A DNA stretch of 64,000 bases from Collybiopsis luxurians FD-317 M1 (Eukaryota > Basidiomycota > Agaricomycetes > Agaricales > Omphalotaceae), in NCBI GenBank assembly GCA_000827265.1, contig KN834786.1, positions 82,513-146,512 of the forward strand, read 5' to 3'. A program made the translations under genes and the position numbers. The number at the start of each line of letters is the position of its first letter. The stretch's first letter is position 1. Positions 34,151-47,102 of this stretch are shown in pieces. The notes under the pieces were generated by a model. It was not told the DNA's origin. It did no database searches and saw nothing but the letters and a program-made list of their open reading frames with translations.

Positions 34151-37100
34151 ATGGGCGCGACCGGGAAGGAAAAGGACAAGGATGGCAAAGGGGCAATAGG
34201 GAAACGAAAACCTGGAAGAATGTACGTGGTTTGTCAGATCTAGTGACTGCAACATTTTAATTCGGGTCATAGTCCTACAAGTTGTGCCGGTAAGTCTCAG
34301 CTCCTTTGATATATGCTATACGTTCGTTCTTATCAAGAAGTTCAGAATGCAGGCGTCTCAAGCTCAGATGCGACAAACAGGTGCCATGCGGAAAATGCGT
34401 TTCTAGGGGTTGTGGTACGAGAAGGACCGTTGAGCATGATTTCCGGCGTTCACTGACATTCTTCCAAAGCTGCAATATGTCCTGATGGTGAGCTTACACG
34501 CGCACAGCATCATGCTCATTCCTCATACTATCTTTCAAAGGGTCCTTAACGGCAGGAAAAGGGAATAGGTGCGAAATTCTTCTAATCTTTGACAGATCAA
34601 CAACTTCATCCATTTGTCCAGGCTGGTTCTCGCGAATACTGAGCAGCTCCACGAACGTATTGAGCAACTCTGCTCAAGAATTCGCGAACTTGAAAACGCG
34701 CTCCGTGCAGCACAAGCTCAGCTATCCGATGAGGAGCATCCATTGCTTCGCTCCGAGCTATTGGGCCTTAAATCTCCGCATGCCGCGTATCCTGCTGGCG
34801 GGCCAGCTCCTCAAACGTCGTTTGTCTCAGTCGCCGACAATGTTGATCCATCCGCTTCTGTTGATACAATTAGCCCACCTAAAAAGCCCGAAGACGAGAA
34901 TCTAATTGATGCCTTTGGTCCGTCATATGCAAGCTTCTCATCCAGGTGAATTCGTACTCAATGTACTACAGGAACTCTTTCAATACGGGAAAACGGAGAA
35001 ACCCACTTCCTTGGTCAAACCGCTCGTTCGGAAGTCTGTATACTCTCGATGTCGAACATTCGTGCTTGATCTAACATTAAGAGTCCAGTATCTCATCCGC
35101 GCCCTTGCAAAACCTCAGAAGTTTTTTATATATGCATCAGGGACTCGACTTTCGCCAAAGATTATACAAGGAGCACATTTTTGTCCCGACGGAGACTACG
35201 ACGGTTCACCATTCCAGCGTAATAGTGAGCTGGGAAAAGAAATATTCAGTTTACTCCCTCCACTTTCGGAAGCGATACGGTTATGCGAGCTTTATTTGGA
35301 GCATGGAAAGTATATGTGAGTAAGTTTACTGTTTATCAACAACCGATCTCATCTTTCCTTCCCCATAGGTATACGCCCCTACTGCGAACAGAACTTTTCG
35401 ATGATATCTTATACTGTATCTAGTTCGTTCATTCTCTTTCTACTGTTTATCCCTAACAACTTAAACGCGCGCTTATCTAGTCGGTCTGAGTACGTCCTGT
35501 TATCTATATCGATTGCAACAATGCAGCAGCCATAACTGATTACTCGTCATGCAGCTCATTTGATCGGCTAGAATGCTATCATTCACTATCCCTGCTATTT
35601 GCCATCTTCGCTCTAGCCTCCCTCTTCAATCCCGACCTACCCTCATGTTCAATTCAGGCGCAAGAATATTTCTTTCTGTCAAAGGCGGCGCTCGGATTTA
35701 GTCCTCCGCAAAGCCACACAACGCTGAAAAGTATCTGGTGCACGGTGAGCAGACATTTTCGGTAACTTCATGTTATGACAAAAATGATCGTCTGACATGT
35801 TTGATTAGGTTCATCTGGCCCAATTTCTTGAATTCAGCGACTGGGAAGCTATGGGCTCGACTGCTGGGTGGTCGTTTGTTGGACACGCAGTCAGGATGGG
35901 GAGTAGTGTACGTGTATCGTTCGTTTTGGTTAACGTATTCCATCTTTGTTCTTATTCAAACAACGACAGATTGGATTACGTGGGTCACTGTTTGCTGTCT
36001 ATCGTTGTTCTTCGTTCCAACGATGATTTCAATATGGCACAGATCTCAACAGCTCTCGATGGAAACTTCCCGATGACATTCAGCAGATGCGATATCGTTT
36101 GTTTTGGACACTTTTCACAACTGATACTTGGTCGGTGAGTCTTTCCTCCGGTTCCTGCGAGATCGGCGCTGTGTTTCTGACAAATACTTCCATAGAGCTT
36201 CCATTACGGTCGGCCGCCATCTCTGTCACATGCGTACATCGACTGTCCGTTCCCGAAGGATACAGAAGAATTCATCAATGCCGACGGAGAGAGGGAGACA
36301 GGATGTAAGCTACAGCTTCAGCACGGTTCGTTTTGGGTTGTGTACTAATTGGTCTCGTAGTTCATTTCTGGAGTTGGCAATTCACCGCCTTCATGCATTC
36401 CGTTATGGAACAAATCTTTGGCTCTTCTCGTCCAGCATACAATACTGTCATCGATTTTGATCGCAAAATCCGAGACTTTCCCATCCCCAAGAACCTTCGA
36501 ATTAAGTGCGACGATTTAGAATCCAGACCGGAAGTCTACATGCAAAGATTAATCATTTTAACTTACAAAGAGAACAGTAAGGAAACATCCATTTTGTCGC
36601 TTTTTTCAGGTCATTGACCTTTTTGTTTTCGGTTCCTCTAGCCCTGATGCATTTGCATCGAGCTTACTTTGCACAGGCATTGCAGGACTCTCCAGACGAT
36701 CTTACAGCTCATAAATACCTTGCTTCCGTGATTGCCACGTACCGAAGTGCGTGGCGGTTGAGTAAAACTGTGCAATTTGCATGGAAGAGTATCCCTCAGC
36801 TGCTAGGGCGGTATCATCTGGCGTGGAGTCAAGTATTGAGTGCTGCAGTGAGTGCTATTGAGTCTTGTCCGTTCATCTTGATCTTTATTTGAATAGATCG
36901 TCATGTGTATCCTTGTCACGCGCGCGCCAAACTCTAAAATGACCAAGTCGTCGGTAGACGAATTGGAAGCCATGGCGTTCTTATTTGAGGAGGCAGCTCG
37001 GACGTCAAGGAGTGCGGCTAATATCTTGGTAAGAAAAGACGTGAGTGTACATGGGATGAGATCGGCTAACTAATATGTGCAGGATACAATGCGGAGCCTT

Positions 37101-38075
37101 CATCGTAAAGCGCGGGAAGCAGCCGCTTCCGTTTCGTCTCCTAACGGTACTATTACCAGTAGCGGTAGTCCAGCGGAATCATCGTCTCCAGGATCTGGAT
37201 CAGAGCAAGCTGCCAAGGGTCATTCTCCCTCCTGTAATGCCTTCTTCACGAACACTGCTGATCTTGATGAAACACAAGACCTTCCGCTGTCGACCTTCGA
37301 ACTGGACCGACTGGGGGGGAAGACGCATCTTATCACCGCATGTAGAAAACCAAAGCCACAGGAAAGAAATGATAGGCCCGCCACAGCATCTACCGACAGC
37401 CAGCCTGCTCTCCCATCCCTTTCGTTCACCCAAGTGCAATCAGATCCTTCAGAGCCAAACTTCGACCAACCCTCAACCTCCCTGCATCAGGGACCCTATA
37501 CACAGCAACATCCCTTCACTGCACAAAACCTGCACCCGACTATAGCACGGGACATTCGCAACATTGACCTTGATTTGGGGGGAATGGAGTTTCACTTTTT
37601 CGATCCACCCGCTGAAATGCAGGCGGAAATACATAAGGCATTTGGCTTACAAAGCAACCCGGGGCAGGCTTCGTCGCCTCAGCAGGGGGAGAGAAGCGAC
37701 CATCTCCAGTCTGAGCACAACAGGCTATTCAGTTCGGTCGGTGCTTCGTTGCCCACCGAACAACATTTGACCTCCGGTCATTCTCTGTCTCATCCCCATT
37801 CTGACCCAGCCATGGCGGGCATGGCTGATGTCCATTTTGGCGATATGTCAATGGAACCTGATATGCACATAAATTTGGACTCGATGGGCGACATGTCTGA
37901 TGTGGGACCGGTGGGAGCGATGTTTGGGAACAATTCCATGTTTTCCTCTCAGTCTTCGACAGGTGCCTTTTCAGGCCTTGGACACTCGCAGACAAATACA
38001 CAGCTGCCTCTACCATTTGGGGCTCCGATATTGGACGCTACGTGGCAGAGTTTTGTTGAGCAGCTGGGGTTTTAG
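34151..38075 (+). CDS. Zn2Cys6 transcription factor with fungal_trans domain
   Basis: A nuclear zinc-cluster regulator. After a basic start (MGATGKEKDKDG...GKRKPGR), four small exons assemble the zinc cluster PTSCAECRRLKLRCDKQ, VPCGKCVSRGC, AAICPDGSLTAGKGNR. All six cysteines are present. A coiled coil follows (VLANTEQLHERIEQLCSRIREL), then the fungal_trans region with LLPPLSEAIRLCELYLEHGK, LSLLFAIFALASLFNPDLP, LAQFLEFSDWEAMGSTAGW, MRYRLFWTLFTTDTW and YGRPPSLSHAYIDCPFP. The C-terminal 330 residues are Ser/Gln/His-rich, with MADVHFGDMSMEPDMHINLD as a possible acidic activation patch. About a dozen exons are needed. The join between 34925 and about 35040 is uncertain: the usual block after DAFG looks diverged. 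Divergent placement next to the P450 array makes it a candidate local regulator. Confidence 0.85.
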
Positions 38076-38379
38076 TCTTCCATAATCGTGCTAATTTGGA
38101 ATTTCCAGTTTTCATCTGTAATTTATATCGCATTGAGTATTATTGTAGCTAACAGGAATCGCAGTGTAATATCTAGAGGAAAAATATGCTAGCATCGTGT
38201 TTCAGTTCAACTGCAGAATAAATAACGAAACCAAAGTGAGTGCTACAAAAAGATAGGTATTTATGCTTATGCTACTTGAATGGATTAATTGCTCTACAGC
38301 TTCAATACGTGGGTGGATAAATTGTTGTTTGGTCCTAATAAGTTAACTTTACTATTTCATGGTCCCTGAAAATATAGCC
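38076..38379. other. Convergent intergenic region
   Basis: An AT-rich 3' flank of the regulator and the dioxygenase genes; nothing else seen. Confidence 0.4.
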
Positions 38380-39870
38380 CTAATTTCTAAGAGCTGCTCG
38401 GGCTGTTGCATCCCTCCCCGCCTTCAACAAGGCAGCCAGCTCAGTTCCACCAGTCCCTCGAATTGGGCCTCTCCTTTCAGGCGGAGCGCTGGACTCCATC
38501 CTCGCTGCCTGTCGCTCCATCATTCCAGCTGCTGGACAGGCCGATCTCGGATTAACGGTCTTGGACATGTTCACGACGTACAAGCAGGCCACGCGCATGT
38601 GAAGGGTGCGCAACTTCTTCAAGGCCGCAACTGCATTGTTATATGGCTCTCGTAGAACAGGTGTGCGCTGTGCCAGCTCTCGAATGGACCGCGGCGACTT
38701 CTCCAATTGTTCCAGGTACGCGCGATGCTTGCCCAGCATATATTGTCGCATGCGTTCCATAAATCCATGATCAGCCCTTCTGTTCTCTGCACTGGGTAGA
38801 GGATACCGTTTCTTCTGGAGCTTGTGGTCTATGTCTAAGAATAGATCCAGTGCATGCATTACTGTGCTCTGTCCACCAGATGGGCCGCTGAGGAACTGAA
38901 GCTCGGGAGCGTTAGGATCCACTCCTTCGTAGATCCACCCAGGTTGCGTGGGCCCCTTGGCGTCACTGCCTTCAACCCATGGTCGCATCTCCCAATAGAA
39001 GAGATATGGGTCGCAGCCGCTTCGCATCGATTGTATCAGATCGCTGATCTCTTCGATGATAGCTGTGAGACGGGTGAGGTCTCTAGAGACCTTGAAGATG
39101 AAAGTAAAATCGTCGAGATTTGGAATTTGATTATAGTTTTCGATGATACGCAGTAGCTGGGTGCCATGCAGCTCTACCGCGGCTTGTACCTGGTAAAAAT
39201 GGCGTTCATCATCTCGCCCCGAAAATGAGTGAGCAAGCTTCATATTGTCTATGGTGGGAGGCTTTTCAGGGTTTATCAAGTCCCAGTTCCAAGTGATAGT
39301 GTCCGCAAAAGTTATTACGGGAGCGATGCCCAAAATTCGGGATACTTCCACCAGGGGAACCGCCAGAGACTCGGGCACCCTTTTTGGGGTCGGAGGTTGA
39401 GCTACAGGAAGTGAGTGCACGTAGTACTGCACAAGCCAAGCAAGCACCAGATGGGCTCGCTGAAGAAGGCGGGGCTGATCTTTCAGCCTCTGAACGTCTA
39501 GAGCTGGTCGCTGTTAAATCAAGTTATCAGTGAATGCTCGGATACTTGCCTTCTTCACACTTACTGATCGTATCGTGGCCCTCCATGTCTCCCCCTCAGC
39601 CCGCAAACTGAGGGCCTCATCGGAATTGTCGTCCCACAGTCTCAGGACCTCTGGGGCCTCCGTCAAAGCGTCTTCCCAGATTTTGTATTCAGCAGGAAGA
39701 CGGGGAAGCGGCTCAGGTGGTACAAAGCCTGTAATGGGATCAATGTCGAAGTCCGTTTGGGGGAGAATCACGTCGTTCGATCTCCGCGTGTAGGTGAGCA
39801 AAGTGTTGAGAGCGGATAGAGCTGAGCATTGAATTTCAGTAGGCGAAGGAAGTAGTCTGAGAAAGTCCAT
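38380..39870 (-). CDS. Indoleamine 2,3-dioxygenase
   Basis: A heme dioxygenase that opens the indole ring of tryptophan to N-formylkynurenine, the first step towards kynurenine and NAD. Two exons (39870-39565, 39510-38380) with one 54-nt GT-AG intron join in frame to 478 residues, near the family norm. Seen: TGFVPPEPLPRLP, RAHLVLAWLVQYYVHSLP, a long helical core, FLSGPSGGQSTVMHALDLFL, FMERMRQYMLGKHRAYLEQL, and LREPYNNAVAALKKLRTLHMR with a conserved His expected near the heme. The last 70 residues are Ala/Arg-rich and look disordered. The ATG at 39870 is the first in frame; upstream sequence is open but has no ATG. Confidence 0.92.
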
Positions 39871-40822
39871 TGGAATAGTTGTGGTATGTAAGAAGTAAGG
39901 GATTGATATGTCTTCTTGTACGAATTTCAACGCGTTTTATACGTGGTTGACTCATATGAAACGTCAAGTGCTATTGAACGTTTGAATCGCAAAGCGCTGT
40001 CTCAATCAGCTTAGGTGCCGTCGCGAACCGTACACAGTCTCCTTGGTTGGTTGGGATAAATTTCACGAACCAATTTGGTCGGTCACTGCGTGGGAAACAA
40101 ACGCATTGACTTCATCTAGAACATCAATCGGTAGCGTGGCTCAGTTGACTGGGATGACTCGGCTATGTCCTCGACTCGGATCTGCGCTGGTCAGTACGAC
40201 AATACGATTCCGTGGTGCTGTGATGGTCTGGATTTCAGTTTGAAGTATTTTGAAATCAGGCAACACAATTTTCGTACTTGTTCTACGCAAACCGAACAAG
40301 TTACGATCACAGATAACCTTGCGTAGAGGCATCGATGTCTTCAACGACGGGCGATCATTTTTGTGGCGGGTCACGTTGTATCAACCGTCGGCGCAAGTGC
40401 CATTTGCGTGACAAAGAGGAGGTAGCTAGCCGTAAAGAGTTGAACGTTGAACCCAAATGGTTTTATTGTAGAAACTGTAACGCAGCACAAGCTATAGATC
40501 CACTAAGAGATTCCAAGGACTCTATCTCCCTTGTGAAGAAGGAACTGATCCATTCCCATCGGGGATCGGAACACACGACGTCCACTTCAGTGTTGTTTAC
40601 CATCATGATGATCGTGCAGCCGCAAACAATATTGCACCAACTGCTCTTGTTCTCGTTATGGAAACAGCCATATCAACACCTTTTTTTTTTGCTGTTTTGA
40701 TCTTACTGGTATGACTCAATTAATTTTGATGGCGGAGAATGGTGGAGAAATTAGGTCAAAATTATGTCCAACTATGTATTACGATGCAAAACGCGAATAC
40801 CTATAGGCTATATGCCTCCAGT
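39871..40822. other. Intergenic region with possible decayed coding remnants
   Basis: No intact gene. On minus, 40374-40141 reads LRKVICDRNLFGLRR and ILQTEIQTITAPRNRIVVLTS before a stop, which looks peptide-like but joins to nothing I recognise. A poly-T run lies at 40680. Confidence 0.35.
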
Positions 40823-42711
40823 TTACTCTGGAAGCCGAGAAGGATGAATCCATTTTAGCCATATCCGATTTCCGTCTCTGTTATCCGTCAGCTCGCACTT
40901 GCGAGCGGCGACTTCCTTCACCTTTGCGCTGACACCCAGTTTCTGGTCGGTCAAATTTTCGAATGAGGAAACAAGTTCGTCGAGTGTTAAGCCAGTATCA
41001 CCGCCAGTGGCGTGTGTACCAGTGACCATATCCCGAATTTCGGCTTCTGTTGGCAAAGCGAATTGAGTGTAATTGCGAGATTTTCCTGTGGTCAGAGGAT
41101 ATCTGAATTCGGGCACCGACCCCAGGTAGGAAGAGTTTTCGGCAAAGAATCGATCAACAACTTCATCAGAGACATCCTCCAACACAGATGGAGACCAGTT
41201 TGCTCGTCCTTCCTTCTTCTTCTCCACCACGACAAAATTGACGCCAGTCTGGAAATCCGGACTTGCACCGTTCTATGATATAATGCTGCTTTAGTAAAAC
41301 TAGAAGGTGGTAATCAATAAATAGAGTTACGCAAAGGGCGGCAGCAATCTTGTATTCCATTTCCAATGCTTCAGTGAGAGATTGAGTCTTTCCGAGTCGG
41401 ATAGCCCGCAAGGCAACCTTTAAACTGGTTGGGCTTCGGAGATTCAAGGATTCCAGGGTTTTCGAAGCCCATTTGCTGATTGACGCGTCCTTATGCTCAA
41501 CAAGTGCATCCAGGTCTCGGACAATGTCTTCAACCTTGTTGTGCCGAAACGCAAAATCGAGGGCTGCGCGTACAGGCCCCACGAGGGCGGAGGATAGGGC
41601 GGCAGGCTCTTCTGGCTCAGAGCTGTTCTCCTCGATTATATCATTTACCTGCTCAAAGCTTGGATTCTCGAGAGTTGAAACACCTTCCAGTAGCATGGGC
41701 ACCCTTCTTGACGGGATAAAGTGGGTTGCAAGGCCGTGTTCGCTGTAGAGACAATCAGAATACTTTGTTGGGGATGATTTTTCGTCAATTTTTACACTCA
41801 CAACACTGCTTTGCCTTTTAAGGTATCCCCGGTTAAAGCTAGGTAAGTTCCTAGTTCGCCGTCTAGCCTGCTCAAATAATGGCTGGCGCCAACATCAGGA
41901 CAGTACCCAATCTTGGTTTCTGGCATCGCAAAAACAGTATTCTCGGTGGCGACTCGGAAGGACGCTGGCGCAGAAAGGCCAACACCGCCACCCACTAGGT
42001 TTTATGACATCAGGAGAGCACAGGGAGACTAGACGCTGGGTGTGACTGACTGGTGATCCCATCCATGATAGCTATGTACGGTTTATCCAACGTTGAAAGA
42101 AGGTAGTCGAGTGCGAATCTGACAGTCCACCATTGAACACTGAATAGACAATCTTGTGCAATTTTCTACCTACTCTTTATTGAAAAATTCGATGGCTTTA
42201 TTCCTTGTTCTTGGGTCTGCAGCATTCCGAACCACGTCTAACGCGTGGATTAGGCAACGAATTGGTTTCAAAGATGTGAGGCTCTGCTTACTTTCGACGT
42301 CACCGCCAGCACAGAAAGCCCGTCCTTCGCCACTCCCCCAGATTACACCGCATAACTCCGAGTGTCTCCATGCCTAATCCGATGTTCTTAGAACTGTTAG
42401 TTGTTTCAGCCGAGAAGAAACCATTCCGACCTCAATTTTGCCCTGTAAAAGCTCAATCATTGGCACATTCAGTGAGTTTAATTTTGCAGGACGATTCAAT
42501 TTAAATGTCCGTGCCGCAAGCTGTGATTCGAATAGCACCAGAGGCTGGGGATTGTTCGGGGTGAGTAAGAGCCGTACGCGACTGTGCAGGTGCTGACCTG
42601 TTCGGAAGCACCAGAATTTGCGGAATTGTTCATGATGTGCCGAACAATGACTTGGGTTCTTTGAGCAGCCTTTCTGGACATACCCGTTCTGAAAAAAGAT
42701 GTGGAGAGCAT
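40823..42711 (-). CDS. 3-hydroxyisobutyryl-CoA hydrolase, mitochondrial
   Basis: An enoyl-CoA hydratase/isomerase-fold thioesterase of valine breakdown, releasing free 3-hydroxyisobutyrate. The first exon gives a basic, Ser-rich mitochondrial presequence ([20 protein letters not shown]). Core motifs follow: [20 protein letters not shown], then [20 protein letters not shown] with [20 protein letters not shown]. Next are [13 protein letters not shown], a Glu-rich stretch, [12 protein letters not shown] and [12 protein letters not shown]. The C-terminal domain includes [19 protein letters not shown]. At least five exons are needed. The ECH-fold oxyanion segment MGGGVGLS and the Glu/Asp positions of the hydrolase class (PETKIG, PDVGAS) are present. 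Confidence 0.9.
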
Positions 42712-42806
42712 GATACTTCCAGTGTGAGCCCAATGTCACTGACGGCTAATGAGAAGCCGCCTCTGCCGTCCGGCGCTTAATTTTCTCGTCAACTACCATC
42801 ACGATA
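42712..42806. promoter_or_regulatory. 95-bp divergent promoter (hydrolase / tubulin cofactor E)
   Basis: The two start codons lie only 95 bp apart on opposite strands, so 5' UTRs and core promoters must overlap or be very short. No clear TATA box is seen. Confidence 0.55.
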
Positions 42807-44890
42807 ATGGACTCACTTCCACTGGTCGGTGACCGTATAAGCTTATCAGGTTATCTGGCGACAGTAAAATATGTTGGGAATGTTGAGAATACCACAGGAA
42901 TCTGGATCGGCGTCGAGTGGGACAGCCCCGAAAGAGGCAAGCACGACGGGGTCAAAGATGGAAAGCGCTATTTTTCTTGTAGGTAAGCAGAACTGCCATA
43001 AATTTACACTGGATATACTAGGTCCGAAATTTTCCAGATTTCCCCGCGCGGGATCCTTTATTAGACCATCTCCTCAAGTGCTACGCGGTGTCTCGTTTTT
43101 ACAAGCACTGAAATCGAAATACGTCGAAGAATTCTATGGTACCTTTTCACAGGAAAAAGTTATTTTGGGTTCTTCAAATGGAGCTATTGAAGTCGAAGCT
43201 GTCAATCTTGACAAAATACGGGGCAAATTTGCCAACTTGGCGCGGCTGCGTGAGGTCAGTTTAGAAAATGAGCTCGTAGCAACCGTGGACGAACCTGGCT
43301 CCATTCGGGAGACATGTCCGAGTAAGTCCAGGACTACACCTTCGTTGCCCTCGCCGACTTGAAACTTCTTTTGCGCAGATGTCCGGGGGTTAGATCTATC
43401 TAGAAGTCTTCTTCCATCATGGACAGCGATCGCAGAGATCGCAGCTGAGCTTCCCGCATTGCAAAGACTGGCCTTGAAGTCTGTAACTTGATCTACTAGT
43501 AAAAAGAATTCTTCCGGTCTGAACCAGGTTCTGAACTCTATAGTTGGAACCGTTTTCCCGAAGGCCCTTTGGGCGTGTCAAAAATGTCCTCCGCGTTTCT
43601 GAATCTGACCGATCTTCAGCTCAACGGAACTTTCATAAGCTGGCAAGCTTTGCACCAAGTCACTTCGTTCATGCCAAACCTATTATCAGTTGAACTGGGT
43701 CACAATGGATTGTGTTTCCTGGAACCTGGAAATCCGAATATCGGAGCCGACTCGTTGATCAGTAGCATCAATCTCGAGGGGAATCAATGCAGAGAATGGA
43801 CACGTATATGTCAATCTATGAACCTCTACAAAAAGTAAGACTTTTGTTCAATTTGTATGGTCTTGGAATCATCCATGTCCAAGTCTAGAGCGACTCATTC
43901 TGACTTCAAACGAGATCGACCGTATTCCGCCTCCGACGCACAATGACTCGCCTTCCCTCAACGCACTCAAACATCTATCTCTCAATCTAAACAATCTAAA
44001 TTCTTGGAATGACTTAGATGCACTATCGCTGTGGTGTCCATCGTTGATATCTCTCACTTTATCTGGTAACCCTTTGGTCGAAAGTATGTCTCCTGTGCCC
44101 CTGCCGATGTCACTTCAGATCTGACATAACCGCTTTTGGCTTTCCCAACAAGGTGGCAATGAAGTGCGCTATACCCGTCCGTTCATCATCGTCCGAATCC
44201 CTACACTTTCCATATTAGATTCAACGGCGGTACGTGTTTCCGGTCGAGTCTGATACTGATGTCAAATTTTCATTGGTCTTCACAGGTCTCTACTAAAGAA
44301 CGGATCGATAGCGAACTGCTCTACCTCTCTTACATCTCGCAACGGTTCAGCAACGACGAGTCCGGGTCAGGTCTAGCCCAACTGACTCGCGAGCACCCTC
44401 GATGGGAGGAACTGTCGAAAAGTACGCGTTCATCTTCACGTCCGGACGCGCCTGTTGAAATCATCCTGTACTACTATCAATTCATCTGTAGAACATGGAA
44501 CGACTCTATCGACCTCTGGTAATACCGGTTCTCATCAAGACCGGCTGAGTCGCAAACTTTTTGGTTTGTATCGAGATTGCTTGTTCCGAGTCTTCATAAC
44601 TCATCCAAAATTTAGAGGTACTAGTATGGAGAGTTGCCGTCTCCACCCCGGCGGCTACTACCGAATGGATAAACCCAACTACGATACGGGCATTACCTTC
44701 CATGTCATTGAAGGTGTTTCGACTTAAGATCCGGAAGACTTTGAGCATAGACAAGGAATCAGATTTTTCTCTTTGGCTAAAAATGCACGATGACTCTTGG
44801 ACGGAATTACAGCAGGTCGATTCTCATGATTTAGACTGGCTCGGGTTAGAAGCAGGCTCACAATTGGCATGCTGTATCAAGGCGCGCTAA
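42807..44890 (+). CDS. Tubulin-specific chaperone E (cofactor E)
   Basis: Cofactor E binds alpha-tubulin and joins cofactors C and D in forming the native tubulin heterodimer in the cytosol. The order of domains fits the family. The N-terminal CAP-Gly domain (VGNVENTTGIWIGVEWDSP, GKHDGVKDGKRYF, then FPRAGSFIRPS across an intron) is followed by leucine-rich repeats, LNLTDLQLNGTFISW, LSVELGHNGL, ALKHLSLNLNNLNSW and SLISLTLSGNPL. A C-terminal ubiquitin-like domain (LKVFRLKIRKTLSI to GLEAGSQLACCIKAR) ends at 44890. Around eight exons are required; the CAP-Gly join and the last exon are well fixed. It is divergent from the mitochondrial hydrolase gene. Confidence 0.88.
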
Positions 44891-45333
44891 ACCATGTACA
44901 ATAAATAAACGGAGCTTTCGTGCTATGATAAAGATACAGGTTGTTTTTCCAATACATGCATCAAATCCGTACATTGTGCATATTTTAGGAAAGGAGTACC
45001 AACAGGTATGAAGAAACCAAATCTCAACAGCAACCAGAGATATACCTTACCGCGTTCTCTAAACGGCCCATTTTCTCGTTTGCATTGCAAGCCTTCTCAA
45101 ATGAAGCGCCCAACGTCCAGGGGAATTGAAGATCGGATGCCGGCACAACTAAGCTGTAGACACAGAAGGCAGAAAGTTCGACGAAGAAAATCATACAAGG
45201 TCCGCAAGGAGAAACCACGGTTATAGAAGAAAAGGAAAGAAGTGACATAGAAATTGAAAAAAGGGATCAAAACAATTTTTTTTTCGGAAGACGTCCTTGC
45301 CCGATCTGCCGACAACCTGGTAGGAAATTCCTT
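44891..45333. other. Convergent intergenic region
   Basis: Mostly 3' flank of the splicing-factor gene. A minus-strand open frame that runs through the end of that gene into here is only a read-through of it. Confidence 0.5.
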
Positions 45334-46841
45334 CAGCGGTACGAGGCTTCCCCATTCGAGTGTCGAGGTCTGTCATCGAAACGTTCCTCCTTATCGTCCC
45401 TTCTTCTGTCGTCCCTCCTTCGGTCCGAATCGTCCCTACGGCGGTCATAATAGTCAGGTGCTCTGCGATAATCATCACCCCCACGTCTATAATCATCGTA
45501 CCCTGAAGGCTTTCGGTCGTCATCTCGTCGGGGGGACTTTGCGCGACGATCATCATACTCCGAGCGCCTGGGTGATTTGGAGCGGTCACGGCGATACCTG
45601 TCTTCGCGATCGCGCTCTCTGTATTTATCTTCTCTGTAGCGATCTCTGTAATCATCCCTGTATTCGCGCCTGTCATCCCGTCGGTAGTTGTCGGGGCCAG
45701 AACGCTTCTAAAGTAAACATCAAAATGCAAAACAGCCAGAGTTGGAGAATCACTCACTGATTCGTCCAAGTCAACTCGGACGGAGCGACCACGTAGGTCC
45801 TTACCATCCAACTCTTTGACGGCACGTTCAGCGTCGTCTCGAGATAGATATTCGAGAATCCTATGTACAGGTGTTAGCCTGAAAGAAGAAAAAAGGCTGA
45901 AGGCGTCGCATACCCCTGTCCAGGAACATCGCGATCAATGTCGGCGAACGAGACGTTTCCAGAATCCCGACCAAAGTCTTTCAAGTCCTAGGAGCGCAGA
46001 CGAACGATATGTATTAGGGCCCCAACCAACACGTGATGCAGAATTGCGGGAGAAAATTTCTGGCCACTGGTATTCCTCGGGAAAAAAGTGCCCTTCCATG
46101 TCCAGAAAACGAATCGGTTCCACGATAAAGATCCGGTCCAAGGAGAACGAAGGATTCGAAGAGCCCGAACGAATTTATTTCATCCAGAAACGACCAACCA
46201 GGGAACCAGCGCGCACGAAACCGAGAAAGTCCATACCTGCCAGCTAGTGTCACGAGAAAGACCTGAAACAATAATTCGGATGCCAGGGGGTCGACGCGCA
46301 CGCGCACCAGCACTAAAGGGAGGAAGTGATGAGGTCAAAGAATAACGACTTTCCAATGGAAATATCTATGCGTACCCGTGACGTTCTTCGTATGGCTCTC
46401 TGCGAGTGCGACCCTCCTTTGCAAACTCGACAACGATGCTGGAAGGATAGATGAGCATAGTTGAAATCATTCCCATGCTTTGAGACGCTTACTTGGCCCC
46501 CATAAAGGTTTTACCGTTAAATTGTGCGACAGCTTCTTCAGCATCCTAAATTTTGCCAATTACAATATTCTCAGACCACGAAGAAGGCTCTACTTGCCTT
46601 CGAGGTTTCAAATTCGACAAAACCGAAGCCTTGAAACAGAAAATGTTCAGGAAAGATCAGAGCGCAAGAGAGAAATTCTCACCGGTCATAACACGACAGT
46701 CAACAATACGGCCATATCCGTCGAAAAATTTTGAGACATCTTCAGAACGAGCATCGCTAGGAAGTCCTAGAGGCAAATTAGGGTCGATTTGAGGCGAGGA
46801 AACGAAGGCTGCTTACTGCCAACGTAAAGACGTCTACCCAT
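45334..46841 (-). CDS. SR-type splicing factor with two RRMs
   Basis: An RNA-binding protein of pre-mRNA splicing, expected in the nucleus. Several very short exons build the first RRM, starting MGRRLYVGR then LPSDARSEDVSKFF, DGYGRIVDCRVMT, GFGFVEFE and DAEEAVAQFNGKTFMG. A second RRM has IIVSGLSRDTSWQ, DLKDFGRDSGNVSFADIDRD, LEYLSRDDAERAVKELDGK and LRGRSVRVDLDES. The C-terminal exon is an Arg/Asp/Tyr-rich RS-like tail with RRDRSKSPRRSEYDDRRAKS and repeated YRDDYRDRY-type units, ending NGEASYR. The layout matches fungal SRSF1/Npl3-like proteins. Short 40-60 nt introns separate six or more exons. Confidence 0.88.
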
Positions 46842-47102
46842 GGTGGTGGTCAGTTGAGAAGGATCAAACCTCGTGTTTGGCTCCGCTTATTGATCAGCTT
46901 GTCCTTGTGGGTCCATCAAAACACTCAGATTATCATTCTGTCGCCAAGGCATAGGCATAGATCAGGTATTTAATGTACATTTTTGCAAAGAAGTACGGTA
47001 ATAAAGAAAGATGTAGCTCTTCGGCGGATGAAAAGGGTACAACTGTCGTATGTATATAACAGGCAGGAAGATAACAATAGCAAACAAGTGTGCACGTGTG
47101 AA

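Noticed and set aside
26585..38075. A classical secondary-metabolite cluster
   Set aside because: No PKS, NRPS, terpene synthase or prenyltransferase is visible, so only a P450 array with a regulator can be claimed.
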